NCBI GenBank assembly: GCA_964623625.1
Contig: CAZUUJ010000005.1
Span: forward strand, 16,555 to 80,554
DNA length: 64,000 nt
Source of the DNA: CAZLGM01 sp964623625
GTDB taxonomy: Bacteria; Desulfobacterota; Desulfobulbia; Desulfobulbales; Desulfocapsaceae
Direction of reading: 5' to 3'
The notes beneath the pieces were generated by a model, which saw nothing but the letters and a program-made list of their open reading frames with translations, was not told the DNA's origin and ran no database searches. A program made the translations under genes and the position numbers. Each line of letters opens with the position of its first letter. Position 1 is the first letter of the stretch. Of this stretch, positions 31,986 to 40,729 are shown piece after piece.

Positions 31986-34316
31986 ATGACAAGGGAAGAA
32001 AGACATCATAGGGTTCTGGGTAACGATGTCCAAGATTGCCTGGACCGGCTGCTGAATAGACAGCTTTCACCTCTTGATCATCTCCCGCACAGCGATCTTC
32101 GTGAAAAACTGATAGAGCTGGTTCTCTACGGTGAACCGAAGAGCCACGACAGCGAAGTATCTGAGCTGTTTACAGCTCTGCGCCAGGGTTTGCGTGAACA
32201 GAATGTGGATGAAGCCAAAGTTGTTGTATTTGGCGGCGGTTCCGGGTTATCAAACATCATCGGGGGTGACTGCCGGCGGAAGAACTGGGAGACAGCACCT
32301 TTTTCAGGCATAAAAGAACTGTTTCCCAAGACCCGTTCAATCGTCTGTGTCACCGATGACGGCGGATCCACAGGGGAACTGCTCAAAGATCTGCCCTTTA
32401 TTGCCCTTGGCGACATTCGCCATGTTCTTCTTTCTTCAACCCAACGCAGGAAGTTGCAGATCGAGTATGGTTTGACCTTGGAGGAGGCCCATAACGTGGC
32501 TGCGATCCTGTACCGGTTGTTTAATTACCGGTTCGGGAGTAGACCGTCTTCTGTTGGTATGCTGCTAGACGATTGCAACGTTGACCTACATGAACTGCCT
32601 GAAGATCCTGGTAAGGAACTGGGTGAGTATCTCAATCTGATTTTCAAAGATGATCGACTCAGCCCAACCCTTTTACGCCCCAATTGCCTCGGTAATCTGA
32701 TCGTTGCTGCGGCTATTTATAAGGAATTGGATCCTTCCCTGGGAAATGACAAACTGCTTGACCATGAACAGGATGTTAGAGAGGCCATTTACACAGGGTT
32801 AACTCGTATTTCCTCACTTCTGGGTGCGGAAGAACATGCCGTTTTGCCCTGCACATCGGCTGTTTCCCATCTGCGTGTACAGTATTCAAACGGTGTTCGA
32901 GTGACCGGTGAGCATAAGTCGGGTTATGCCAAAAGGGGGTATCCGGTTGACCGGGTTACCGTTGATTTCTTTGGTGCTCCATATGTTTATCCTCAGGTGA
33001 TCAAGGAGATCGAAGAGGCAGATATTCTGATCATGGCGCCGGGAAGCCTCTACAGTTCCATTATCCCAATCTTTCAGGTTCCAGGGTTGGCCGAGGCTGT
33101 TCGCAGGAACGACCATGCATTGAAAATTCTTTTTTCCAACCTCTGGGTTCAGGCGGGCGAGACCGATCAATCAATCTCCGATCCCGAACGCAAGTTTTAT
33201 GTGTCGGATATGCTCAGAGCATATGAACGGAATATTCCCGGAGGAACCCGAGGGCTGTTCAATGAAGTGTTGTGTATTTCCCTTAAGGATGTTCCGGCAT
33301 CTGTTATGCAGCGGTACGATATAGAGGGTAAACTGCCGATCTATCTTGATCGAGGACGGGTTAAAGAACTTGGTTTCTCCTGTATTGAGTGCGGTATCTT
33401 TTCCCAATCAGCACTGGCAGAAAGAGGCGTTATTCAACATGATCCGTCGATTATCGCCCAGGCGGTCAAGACCATCTATGTGGCATCTCATTTATTCAAC
33501 ACAATTGAGATGGAAAGAAGTGAAGGAAAAGGAACAATCCAACTGGAGGGTGAGCAGGTATCGGCAGGCCGGATGATGCTTTTGCCTTCCCAACGGTACA
33601 GTCGAATTAACGATATCGTTGCCGCTTTGAGCATTTCTTTTATGGGTGAGAACGGTTATACGGATCGGGTGGATGAGATTAAACTGTTACTTGCCGATAT
33701 TATCTGGAAGCATGTCGATATCTTATTAGATCATCTACAATTCATCGGGGGTCTGATCTTTATCGATGAAGACAACTGGAAGCGTGATCAGAAGTGGGAC
33801 AACGTCTTTTCCTTTTACGATCCTGAAGACAGGCTGATCAAGATTCGGAACGATCTGCTCGACGAACCGGAAAAGATCGAAATTGCCTTTCTGGTCGCTT
33901 TAGGAGAATCTCTGTTAGGCGATTATGCGGAGTCGAAAGAAATAAGACCGATGGAATCCGACGGAGCCCGGCTCGGCAAGGTTTATCATCTCCGTGTAAA
34001 AAAGCAGCAGAATCGGTTCTGCTATTTCAACGATGAGGAATTAAGCAACTTTCTTGATCTCTCCCGGATGATGAAAAACCCTCAGGACAATCTGCACTTT
34101 ACCAGGCTGGTAAACGGAGATGAGGGGTTTACGCCTCCGGGATTGCTGATGGGTATGACCTATGCCTGGTACCTGGAGAACCGGTTTGCCTCAAATATCG
34201 AATATAAAATGTCGATCATGCGTATCAAACATTCGGACCTGATTCCCGAACAGATCAAAATGCTGGACCGCAGACAGAGAATCATCTCTTTCTTCAGGGA
34301 AGTGGTGTTTTCATAA
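31986..34316 (+). CDS. CofD/YvcK-family protein with long C-terminal extension
   Basis: The 776-residue protein has an N-terminal helical region (about 1-75), then a domain of the CofD/YvcK (2-phospho-L-lactate transferase-like) fold: VVVFGGGSGLSNIIGG (about 78-94), VTDDGGSTGELLKDLPFIAL with GDIRHVLLS, PNCLGNLIVAA and later ADILIMAPGSLYSSIIPI. Family members are about 320 residues and either transfer phospholactate to F420 precursors or bind UDP-sugars (YvcK, carbon metabolism and cell wall). Here roughly 300 extra residues follow (from about 470), with no recognised domain. It is co-oriented and close to mdh, which may indicate a role linked to central carbon flow. Confidence 0.82.
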   Translation: MTREERHHRVLGNDVQDCLDRLLNRQLSPLDHLPHSDLREKLIELVLYGEPKSHDSEVSELFTALRQGLREQNVDEAKVVVFGGGSGLSNIIGGDCRRKNWETAPFSGIKELFPKTRSIVCVTDDGGSTGELLKDLPFIALGDIRHVLLSSTQRRKLQIEYGLTLEEAHNVAAILYRLFNYRFGSRPSSVGMLLDDCNVDLHELPEDPGKELGEYLNLIFKDDRLSPTLLRPNCLGNLIVAAAIYKELDPSLGNDKLLDHEQDVREAIYTGLTRISSLLGAEEHAVLPCTSAVSHLRVQYSNGVRVTGEHKSGYAKRGYPVDRVTVDFFGAPYVYPQVIKEIEEADILIMAPGSLYSSIIPIFQVPGLAEAVRRNDHALKILFSNLWVQAGETDQSISDPERKFYVSDMLRAYERNIPGGTRGLFNEVLCISLKDVPASVMQRYDIEGKLPIYLDRGRVKELGFSCIECGIFSQSALAERGVIQHDPSIIAQAVKTIYVASHLFNTIEMERSEGKGTIQLEGEQVSAGRMMLLPSQRYSRINDIVAALSISFMGENGYTDRVDEIKLLLADIIWKHVDILLDHLQFIGGLIFIDEDNWKRDQKWDNVFSFYDPEDRLIKIRNDLLDEPEKIEIAFLVALGESLLGDYAESKEIRPMESDGARLGKVYHLRVKKQQNRFCYFNDEELSNFLDLSRMMKNPQDNLHFTRLVNGDEGFTPPGLLMGMTYAWYLENRFASNIEYKMSIMRIKHSDLIPEQIKMLDRRQRIISFFREVVFS

Positions 34317-34345
34317 GTTCACCGATTCTTGGCACCCATTTCCCT

Positions 34346-35326
34346 TCAGCCCATCCTGTCAACAACTTCACCCAGATCACTATACATCTCATCCACCGTC
34401 TCATAAAAGACCGGCGCTGATCTTGAAAAATGCATCAGGATGGTGTTCAAGCTTTTGGGCACATAGGGAAACAGTTTGGCCAGGTTGGTAACTTTGTTCT
34501 GCGACAGCAGTGAAAGATCACCATCCTCGATTGTGTCAAGGATTTCCTGACCCATTTCAGGATGTTCGAGAATGGATCGCGGCTGAAAATCGTCGCGGGC
34601 AACCAGATACACCAGGATGTTGCCAAGTTCATACATGTCAAGTCCAAATGGTTTTTCCGGCAGGTAAAAGTCATAGTCGAAATCGATCCACCTGAATAAC
34701 TCGGTGTCATATTCCACCAGGATATGGTCGCGTCTGATATCACCATGCCTGAAGCCATTCTTGTGCAGCATGCCGATTCCCTCAAGGCATTTTAAGTACT
34801 GTTTCAGGATAACGGGAAGTTTTTCCACAAAGTATTGTTCATGCGACTCTGGCCCTTTATGGATATATCGATCAAGTCTTGAGCCCAGGATAATATCCAG
34901 GATGCGTACCAGGTTGTCGGCGCCGTCCAAAGCACCATATCCCTGCATGAAATGGGGATGATCCTTGACCAGTTCAAGGATGGAGGCTTCTTTCTCTGGG
35001 TTGCGGAAACAGGTGATGGTGAACTGACCTAAAGTGATTTCAAAGGTTTCGTGGAAGACCAGTTTAACGATCTGCTTCTGGCCGCTGTCCAGGTCTTCGG
35101 TGCGTGGCACCCACTGCTTCACCTGCTCGTCCACCCCAAAACGGCCTTCTTTTGTGTAACCTGTGACCAACAGGTATCTGTCATCGACTACCAAAACGTC
35201 TCCATAATCGATGGAAGTGAAATCAGAAGTGTCGGCGAAGATGTTTGGTGTACGGCGGATGGAGCGGGTCACCCGGTGAAATTTAAGTTTTCTGGCAATG
35301 TCTGGCGGCAGATCGGTAATTTCCAT
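34346..35326 (-). CDS. Protein-kinase-like protein
   Basis: The 326-residue protein has a C-terminal kinase-fold signature. A catalytic-loop sequence HGDIRRDHILVE lies at about 194-205, and a metal-binding segment WIDFDYDF at about 213-220 takes the place of DFG, followed by GLDMYELGNIL (helix F-like Asp). The N-terminal 110 residues are beta-rich and unlike a standard kinase N-lobe, and no clear glycine-rich loop is seen. Similar HGDxRxxHI loops occur in atypical kinases and LPS kinase-like proteins. Its start is 2 bases after the stop of a universal stress protein gene, so the pair are co-expressed. The substrate is unknown. Confidence 0.7.
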   Translation of the reverse strand: MEITDLPPDIARKLKFHRVTRSIRRTPNIFADTSDFTSIDYGDVLVVDDRYLLVTGYTKEGRFGVDEQVKQWVPRTEDLDSGQKQIVKLVFHETFEITLGQFTITCFRNPEKEASILELVKDHPHFMQGYGALDGADNLVRILDIILGSRLDRYIHKGPESHEQYFVEKLPVILKQYLKCLEGIGMLHKNGFRHGDIRRDHILVEYDTELFRWIDFDYDFYLPEKPFGLDMYELGNILVYLVARDDFQPRSILEHPEMGQEILDTIEDGDLSLLSQNKVTNLAKLFPYVPKSLNTILMHFSRSAPVFYETVDEMYSDLGEVVDRMG

Positions 35327-35328
35327 AA

Positions 35329-35784
35329 TTAACCGACAACCCAGACCGCAAAATTGTTATTCTGGTGGATCAGGTTGGACGAGATGGAGCCGAACAGGAA
35401 TTCTTCAGCCTTGGATACTCCCCGTTTACCGACGACGATTGTTCCGCAATCCACCTCCTCCCTGCTGTCGAGAATAACCTGGCTGATGGTTTTATTCTCA
35501 GCCATAACGCATTTGGTTTTAATAATTTCCGGGGAAATACCATGCTGGATGAGAATATCTTCGGACCCCTGAAAGATAGTCTGGGCTCCCTTTTCCTTCT
35601 CCAGCTGATAGTCGGGTAAACTCTTTCCGGATTGATAGTAGTGGGGCGGCGGTGCAGGATAGATGTTGAGCAGGATGCATTCAATGTCCTTTGCCGGTCC
35701 AAAAAGAGCCCCAAAATAGTTCAGCGCCTTGGTCGAGGCTTCGGTTCCGTTCACCGCTATCAGGAATCGTTTGTTCTCAGCCAT
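35329..35784 (-). CDS. Universal stress protein
   Basis: The ATG at 35784 with GGAG 7 bases upstream gives 151 residues; an upstream in-frame start at 35826 lacks support. The fold pattern is clear: RFLIAVNGTEASTKALNYF at the start and the C-terminal ATP-binding region GTIVVGKRGVSKAEEFLFGS followed by SNLIHQNN. USPs bind nucleotide and respond to stress. The position just before a kinase-like gene, 2 bases apart, suggests a joint phosphorylation or nucleotide-sensing module. Confidence 0.88.
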   Translation of the reverse strand: MAENKRFLIAVNGTEASTKALNYFGALFGPAKDIECILLNIYPAPPPHYYQSGKSLPDYQLEKEKGAQTIFQGSEDILIQHGISPEIIKTKCVMAENKTISQVILDSREEVDCGTIVVGKRGVSKAEEFLFGSISSNLIHQNNNFAVWVVG

Positions 35785-35840
35785 TGGTTTCTCCTGTCGT
35801 GCTGTGGTTGTGCTGTAACCATTCAAGGTTTTAGGTGAAA

Positions 35841-36788
35841 TCAGGCATAGCTTAAGGTACAGGCCTGGTTGACCATGAGTTTAACCAGTTCAGTCATGGT
35901 CTTATGCGTCGAGGTCGATATGCCTTTTTCATCGCCGTATCTGGTTATGGTCTCATTGAGCGCTTCGATTTCCGTTCGATTACCGTTAATAATGTCCTGA
36001 AGCATGGAAGAGAGGTTGTCCCGGGTATTGTTGCAGGAATCGAACAGCAGTTCATAAAGGTTGGGATAGACCAGGTCGATCGAGTGGGCCTGGGCCACAT
36101 TTATGCCTTCATCTACCAGCCGTTTCATCAGCTCGATCGATTCCATATTCTCCAGGAGCTGACCATTTTTGACCCGCAAAATCGAAGATAGCGGATTGAT
36201 AGCCGAATAGATAATCACCTTGCACCATAAGCGGCCGATAATCCTCTGGCAGAGCTCGCATTCAAGACCGCATTCAGTCAAGGTTGTGCTGATCATCCTG
36301 GTGCGTTCCGACTCGGTGCCGTCCAACTCACCGATATACGTTTTGCCGCTGCCCCCATGTCTGACAACACCGGGATCAAGGCTGGTTCCGGCCATGAAAG
36401 TGAAACCGCCGATGATCGATTCCGCACCCACTACCTTTTCCATGGTTTCCAGATTACCGAGCCCTGTCTGCAAACTGAGGATAGGCGACTGGTCCGAAAT
36501 GAGATGCTCAACGGATCGGACGGCTGATAGGGTATCGAACGATTTCACGGTCAGCAGAATGAAATTGCACTGTTCAATCAGCTTGGGATCGCTTACCGCT
36601 TCAGCCTGCGTATAGACGATCTCATCCATCTCTTCGGCTCCGTAAGCCATAAAACCCAGTCCCCGGCTGTTGACTGCCTCAACCACATCCTGTTTTTTTT
36701 CAACAAAAGTGATGGAATGATTCTGTCTGGACAGATAGACTCCAAAGATTCGACCGATTGCACCAGCACCGACTATGACAATTTTCAT
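35841..36788 (-). CDS. panE: 2-dehydropantoate 2-reductase family protein
   Basis: The 315-residue protein starts with the NADP-binding loop IVIVGAGAIGRIFG. It has the LLTVKSFDT motif, a central LSLQTGLGNLE and the C-terminal LSSMLQDIINGNRTEIEALN segment with the Lys/Asn/Glu region seen in ketopantoate reductases. PanE reduces 2-dehydropantoate to pantoate for coenzyme A synthesis. The family is certain; the substrate is not, because many relatives act on other 2-oxo acids and no other pan gene is near. Confidence 0.83.
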   Translation of the reverse strand: MKIVIVGAGAIGRIFGVYLSRQNHSITFVEKKQDVVEAVNSRGLGFMAYGAEEMDEIVYTQAEAVSDPKLIEQCNFILLTVKSFDTLSAVRSVEHLISDQSPILSLQTGLGNLETMEKVVGAESIIGGFTFMAGTSLDPGVVRHGGSGKTYIGELDGTESERTRMISTTLTECGLECELCQRIIGRLWCKVIIYSAINPLSSILRVKNGQLLENMESIELMKRLVDEGINVAQAHSIDLVYPNLYELLFDSCNNTRDNLSSMLQDIINGNRTEIEALNETITRYGDEKGISTSTHKTMTELVKLMVNQACTLSYA

Positions 36789-37108
36789 GGCGTCTCTCTT
36801 ATGCAGAGGTTTTGTATATGCTTTCTTCTATTTAAATTATATCAATCCGTTCAAGTCGGTGTCAAATTAATGGTGTTTGGTTGAGATAGCTAAAAAAGGT
36901 TGGCCTTCATATTGTCTGTTTTCTTTTGCAGAATTTTACAGGCGTGATAGAAGGGAATAAGTGTAAATGTGTTTCTATAAAAAATAGAAGCTGCCCGGTC
37001 ATTGCGAGCGTTGCAAAGCAATCTCGTTTTTTGTTTGGCCTTATCGAATAAAGAAGAATTTTAAAAGGTATCAAAGCTCAGTCTCACGAACTTATAGAGG
37101 ACAATACA
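36789..37108. other. Gap with REP-like repeat
   Basis: No gene is supported in these 320 bases. The stretch contains the REP-like repeat at 36997-37026. The promoters of the divergent panE and LysE-type genes should lie here, but no consensus was convincing. Confidence 0.4.
36997..37026 (+). repeat. REP-like repeat (GTCATTGCGAGCG type)
   Basis: GTCATTGCGAGCGTTGC followed by AAAGCAATCTCG has the self-complementary ATTGC/GCAAT pair of a widespread bacterial extragenic repeat. A related inverted copy (CTTGCAATGACGG) lies near 56827-56839. Confidence 0.5.
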
Positions 37109-37741
37109 ATGACATTCCAATCCTGGTTCCTTTACTTTACTCTTGCCGTTATCGCAGCAATGACACCAGGGCCTGCCATATTGCTCATTACCACCAACGC
37201 AACCTTGTATGGATGGAAAAAGACTCTCTTTACAGCCCTTGGCAACATCTTCGGGTTGTTCTGTATGGGCATCGTCACCGTTACCGGTCTTGGGGTGATC
37301 CTGGAAAACTCAATAGTGGTTTTCGATGTGGTGCGATATCTGGGAGCCGCCTATCTGATCTATCTGGGTGTTCAACTCTTTGTACAGAAAAACGGTGGAA
37401 TAGCAGCAAGGAATTCAAAAGCGCAGGAAAATAGTATTTCCAGACGGAAATTATTCTTCCAGGCCTTTGGAGTGGCAGTCTCCAACCCAAAAGCCATTGT
37501 CTTTCTGACCGCTCTTTTTCCACAGTTTATCAATATTCAGGAACCACTGGCCATCCAGTTCTTCATCCTGATAACCACCTTGATGGTTGTCTCATTTTTC
37601 TTTCTTATACTCTTTTCCTTTCTAACTGAAAGGGTAAAGGGTTGGTTAAACATGTCCGGCCGTGACTCCATCATCCGACGGATCAGCGGCCTGTTTTTTA
37701 TCGGTATCGGTATTCTGCTTGGTGCATCCAGCCAGAGATAG
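37109..37741 (+). CDS. LysE/RhtB family amino-acid exporter
   Basis: The 210-residue membrane protein has about six hydrophobic helices and the family signature AAMTPGPAILLITTNA near residues 13-28, then the SNPKAIVFLTALFPQFI motif. Members export amino acids or small metabolites by proton antiport. The substrate cannot be predicted from the sequence. It is monocistronic, divergent from panE. Confidence 0.88.
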   Translation: MTFQSWFLYFTLAVIAAMTPGPAILLITTNATLYGWKKTLFTALGNIFGLFCMGIVTVTGLGVILENSIVVFDVVRYLGAAYLIYLGVQLFVQKNGGIAARNSKAQENSISRRKLFFQAFGVAVSNPKAIVFLTALFPQFINIQEPLAIQFFILITTLMVVSFFFLILFSFLTERVKGWLNMSGRDSIIRRISGLFFIGIGILLGASSQR

Positions 37742-37852
37742 TATCCGCATTGCCCTTTGTTGAAAAAAAGCCATAATTATGGTTAGGTACTTTCGGTGTC
37801 AGAAGAATACGCCGAACTCCTTCTAACAATCTCGTTTTCCATTTTTTTGCCT

Positions 37853-37997
37853 TAATATCGCAATAACTGGAAAATATGGTTGAGAAGGTAATAAGTGGAA
37901 AAGTTTGGATGGGATTTTCCACTTTTGACCGTCTAATATCACAATAAGTGGAAAATAGAGGAATATATTACTGCTGATATTATGGAAAATTTCCATA
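37853..37997. promoter_or_regulatory. Cluster of direct and inverted GTGGAAAA repeats upstream of the FRG gene
   Basis: Two 24-bp direct repeats (37853-37876 and 37934-37957, each with CAATAA then TGGAAAATA) differ at two positions. Between them is an exact 10-bp inverted pair, AAGTGGAAAA at 37893-37902 and TTTTCCACTT at 37915-37924. A 17-bp palindrome (TATGGAAA-A-TTTCCATA) follows at 37981-37997. All lie within 200 bases of the FRG-domain gene start. They look like a multi-site operator, but no regulator is known. Confidence 0.5.
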
Positions 37998-38050
37998 TAT
38001 CACCAATGATATGTGATTAATAAATAGCCAATCCTCTGTCTGATATTAAA

Positions 38051-39034
38051 ATGGAAATCCCAACAATATCATGTGAAAATGCAAAAGAATTTCTGCATCA
38101 GATAGATCTGACAGGAGAGCGCTGGCTCAGAAATTCAGAGTGGAATTCTACATGGGTATTTAGAGGTCAAAGAGATGCTAAATGGGGTTTAACACCCTCA
38201 GCGTGGAGAGAAAATAAAAATACTCCTGCCCTAAAAAGGATCGAAGTACTAACAAGAAGGTGCTCGCAGGATTTTCATCTGCAAATAACAAAAGACCTAG
38301 AGCATTACCATAAGGGAATAGAAAAATGCACTATTGACAATATTATAAAATGCTATTCCCAAGCAAGAGCGGAATTCAGTGTTATTCTAGAATTTTTAAA
38401 GTTCGCTGACGACTTAGGTCACCCAGTACCTGGTGCGGATAACTATTTGAGATTAGAAGATCACAATTATATACCCGAACTAAGAAACTATCCTCATACT
38501 CATTTTATTCCAGAGCCGAACACGGCTACTGCACTAGCTCAACACCACGGAATACCAACAAGAACAATCGATTGGACATATAGTCCAGATATTGCAGCTT
38601 TTTTTGCTGCTGCAGATGTGGATCCATTAGAAGAGGATGGTGAAATTGCAATTTGGGCTATAAACCTACATAATCTGAATAGATATAATATATCTCAAAT
38701 TCAAGATCGGGAATTTTGCAGATTTAAAGTCCTCAAATCTGCAAGAGCTGATAATCCCTTTTTAAATGCTCAAAAAGGTTTGTTCCTTTTTGCATCTGAA
38801 GGTTGCAGATACTTCATTAAATATGGTGAGTGGCCTACAATTGAACAACATGCTATTCATGTTGCTAATGTTTCTAAAACACAAACATTATATAAAATCA
38901 CATTGCCATATGGGCATGTCCCCAATCTACTTCGTCTATTATGGGCAAAAAACATTTCTAAGGGACATCTTATGCCAACATACGATAATGTAACAACATC
39001 ATTGATTTCAAAATGGAATTTCTGGGATTATTAA
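38051..39034 (+). CDS. FRG-domain protein
   Basis: The 327-residue protein has an FRG domain, named for the motif seen here as WVFRGQRDAKWGLTPSAWRE (residues about 35-54), and downstream HHGIPTRTIDWTYSPDIAAFFAA segments usual for the family. FRG proteins are of unknown function and occur often in accessory regions of bacteria and phage-related loci. There is no signal peptide or membrane helix. It has its own array of operator-like repeats upstream and is followed by repeat C1, as the first gene of the accessory zone. The ribosome binding site is weak. Confidence 0.8.
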   Translation: MEIPTISCENAKEFLHQIDLTGERWLRNSEWNSTWVFRGQRDAKWGLTPSAWRENKNTPALKRIEVLTRRCSQDFHLQITKDLEHYHKGIEKCTIDNIIKCYSQARAEFSVILEFLKFADDLGHPVPGADNYLRLEDHNYIPELRNYPHTHFIPEPNTATALAQHHGIPTRTIDWTYSPDIAAFFAAADVDPLEEDGEIAIWAINLHNLNRYNISQIQDREFCRFKVLKSARADNPFLNAQKGLFLFASEGCRYFIKYGEWPTIEQHAIHVANVSKTQTLYKITLPYGHVPNLLRLLWAKNISKGHLMPTYDNVTTSLISKWNFWDY

Positions 39035-39057
39035 ATAATAAACAACACATATCAACC

Positions 39058-39167
39058 GTGTTCAGTGGAACGCAAGAGGCAGGTTGTAAAACATTGCTTC
39101 CCGTTCCGCTCAACATTCCAGATATTTCAAACTGTCAGTAGTACGCAATCTTGCGTCCACTGACACA
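39058..39167 (+). repeat. Hairpin repeat family C, copy C1 (110 bp)
   Basis: GTGTTCAGTGGAACGCAAGA at the left pairs with TCTTGCGTCCACTGACAC at the right, leaving a bulged T and a bulged A. The middle is less conserved. Copy C2 at 41878 has the same ends, the same bulges and similar spacing, and similarity extends a little upstream of both. It lies between the FRG gene and the DinB-like gene. Confidence 0.65.
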
Positions 39168-39196
39168 GACGATACAGCGAAGCCTAAGGAATAAGG

Positions 39197-39691
39197 ATGA
39201 TACAGGATATACCTGAATTATTGGACGGATTACGGCGATCTCCCAAGATATTATCAGAATTTGTAGAAAATATTCCAAAAAACAAACTGGACGTGCGAAG
39301 AGGAATTGGTTTCTGGACAATCGCTGAGCATGTGAGTCATTTGGCTCAAGTACAGCCTATGCTGTTTGATCGTTTTGATCGATTTATGATTGAGGATCAT
39401 CCCGAATTTAAGCCATACATTCCAGGTGATGACGAAGATGAACCTGATACGCCTGAACGTATGAATATAGCTTTTGCCCTTGAGCAGTTTGCACAGTATC
39501 GGAATAAACAACTTGTACTTCTTGAAAATGCCAGTGACGTTATCTGGCAAAGGACTGCAAAACATCCTGAATATGAACAGTATTCTCTCTACATTCTAAC
39601 TCGACATACCCTGATGCATGATCATTGGCATATGTACAGAATGGAAGAGCTTTGGCTGACAAAGGAAGATTATCTTACAAAGCTGGAATAG
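39197..39691 (+). CDS. DinB-like (DinB_2) putative metal-binding protein
   Basis: The 164-residue helical protein has the DinB-family pattern of three histidines: His in WTIAEHVSHLAQVQ (about 51) and the pair in RHTLMHDHWHMYRMEELW (about 140-146). Such four-helix proteins include thiol-dependent transferases (mycothiol or bacillithiol S-transferases) and uncharacterised enzymes. This is not the DNA polymerase IV also called DinB. An AAGGA site lies just upstream. The gene lies 30 bases after repeat C1 and 7 bases before an attC-like hairpin. Confidence 0.75.
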   Translation: MIQDIPELLDGLRRSPKILSEFVENIPKNKLDVRRGIGFWTIAEHVSHLAQVQPMLFDRFDRFMIEDHPEFKPYIPGDDEDEPDTPERMNIAFALEQFAQYRNKQLVLLENASDVIWQRTAKHPEYEQYSLYILTRHTLMHDHWHMYRMEELWLTKEDYLTKLE

Positions 39692-39697
39692 GAAATG

Positions 39698-39756
39698 TAT
39701 AACCATTTGCTGCTCTCCGACGCGGCTCTGCCGCGCCGGAGAGCATGTCGTTAACG
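39698..39756 (+). repeat. attC-like hairpin after the DinB-like gene
   Basis: A 15-bp stem, GCTCTCCGACGCGGC (39712-39726) with GCCGCGCCGGAGAGC (39730-39744), has one mismatch and a 3-base loop. Outside it, TATAAC (39698) faces GTTAAC (39750-39755), separated from the stem by unpaired bases. This two-box arrangement resembles an integron attC site, but the right box does not fit GTTRRRY. It could also simply be a transcription-attenuating hairpin. Confidence 0.4.
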
Positions 39757-39779
39757 GTTGGAAATAACAAATAAAGAAT

Positions 39780-40061
39780 ATGTTAAAGAAGCTACTTACG
39801 CTCTCAAGTTTTTTGTTGTTGGCCTCATGTGCTTCAGATACAGGTATAATTAAAATTGGAAATGGTAAATTGTTTATAGCAAAACAAGCTGCAACTGGGA
39901 TTACAGGAACTGGGGGAATAAAAACTGACGTACTACATGAAGCATCGAAATATTGCACATCAATAAAACAATCTTTGAATGTGATAGAGTTAAAAGAGAA
40001 TGAAGGACCTTATATGATGGGAAAATACCCTAGAGTTGAACTTACTTTTTTCTGTGAATAA
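39780..40061 (+). CDS. Small lipoprotein of unknown function
   Basis: The 93-residue product has a signal peptide with lipobox LLASC (Cys17), then a Gly-rich stretch (IGNGKLFIAKQAATG) and two later Cys residues (one in KYCTSIKQ and a penultimate Cys) that could form a disulfide. Short lipoproteins of this shape are frequent in Gram-negative accessory DNA. No ribosome binding site stronger than AAAGAAT is seen. It precedes a second lipoprotein gene by 51 bases. Confidence 0.7.
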   Translation: MLKKLLTLSSFLLLASCASDTGIIKIGNGKLFIAKQAATGITGTGGIKTDVLHEASKYCTSIKQSLNVIELKENEGPYMMGKYPRVELTFFCE

Positions 40062-40112
40062 AATTTCAAAAGTGATTTGTAAAAAAAGAGGTTAAAGGCT
40101 GTGGAGGCTAAG

Positions 40113-40547
40113 ATGAAAAAATTATCTTTCATACTGGTTTTTATAACCATATTTGTCTCAGCTTGTACTGCAGTAAGCGTAAAGCCACTGGATAAATCTC
40201 TTTCAATCTCCATAATTTGTATCAAAAACAATCCAAAAGTTATTGTCCCTGGTTTTCTTTCTGTCGTGCGAAATGGTTTTGAAGACCACGGAATTACAAC
40301 AGTGATGCTTGATGACACAAAGAAAGAAAAATGCGAAGCTATACTGACTTATACGGCTCTCCAGTCATGGGATATCACAACTTATCTGTCTCATGCCGAA
40401 CTACGCTTGGAGGACAGAGGTGGGAAGCGACTAGCATATGCAGAATACCATCTTGTTGGCAAAGGTGGTTTTTCATTAACAAAATGGGCTAGTGTGAAAA
40501 GCAAAATGGAGCCAGTTATTAAAGAATTATTAACTGGAAAAAAATAA
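40113..40547 (+). CDS. Sbal_3080-family-like lipoprotein
   Basis: The ATG at 40113 behind GGAGG is preferred over a GTG at 40101. The 144-residue product has a signal peptide with lipobox FVSAC (Cys19) and a mature domain with ISIICIKNNPKV, a later ILTYTALQSWDITTYLSHAE and a C-terminal WASVKSKMEPVIKELL helix. This matches small lipoproteins annotated as the Sbal_3080 family, of unknown function. The overall features, rather than detailed homology, support the call. Confidence 0.72.
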   Translation: MKKLSFILVFITIFVSACTAVSVKPLDKSLSISIICIKNNPKVIVPGFLSVVRNGFEDHGITTVMLDDTKKEKCEAILTYTALQSWDITTYLSHAELRLEDRGGKRLAYAEYHLVGKGGFSLTKWASVKSKMEPVIKELLTGKK

Positions 40548-40564
40548 GGCGTTAACAAGTCAAT

Positions 40565-40659
40565 ACCTGAAAAAAAGAAGTTGGGGATACGGGTAATTCA
40601 TCTTACGATCAAAGTTCACAGGTATTCCAAGCTTCTTGGTACGCACTCTTTTTTCAGGT
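40565..40659 (+). repeat. Hairpin repeat family D, copy D1
   Basis: ACCTGAAAAAAAGAAG at 40565-40580 pairs with CTCTTTTTTCAGGT at 40646-40659. The internal text is related to that of D2 (43587-43677): AGTTGGGGATA here and GGTTGGTGATA there, then CATC, TACG and a shared CAGGTATTCCAA/CAGTACTCCAA stretch. The copies are diverged. Confidence 0.5.
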
Positions 40660-40729
40660 TATCTCTGCCGGTGTGTGGTCTAATTAATACTATTAATGAT
40701 ATAATCTTTATTCAATCAGGAGGTTGATT

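Noticed and set aside
39197..39691. DNA polymerase IV (DinB)
   Set aside because: The protein is a 164-residue DinB_2-type helical bundle with His ligands, unrelated to the Y-family polymerase of the same name.
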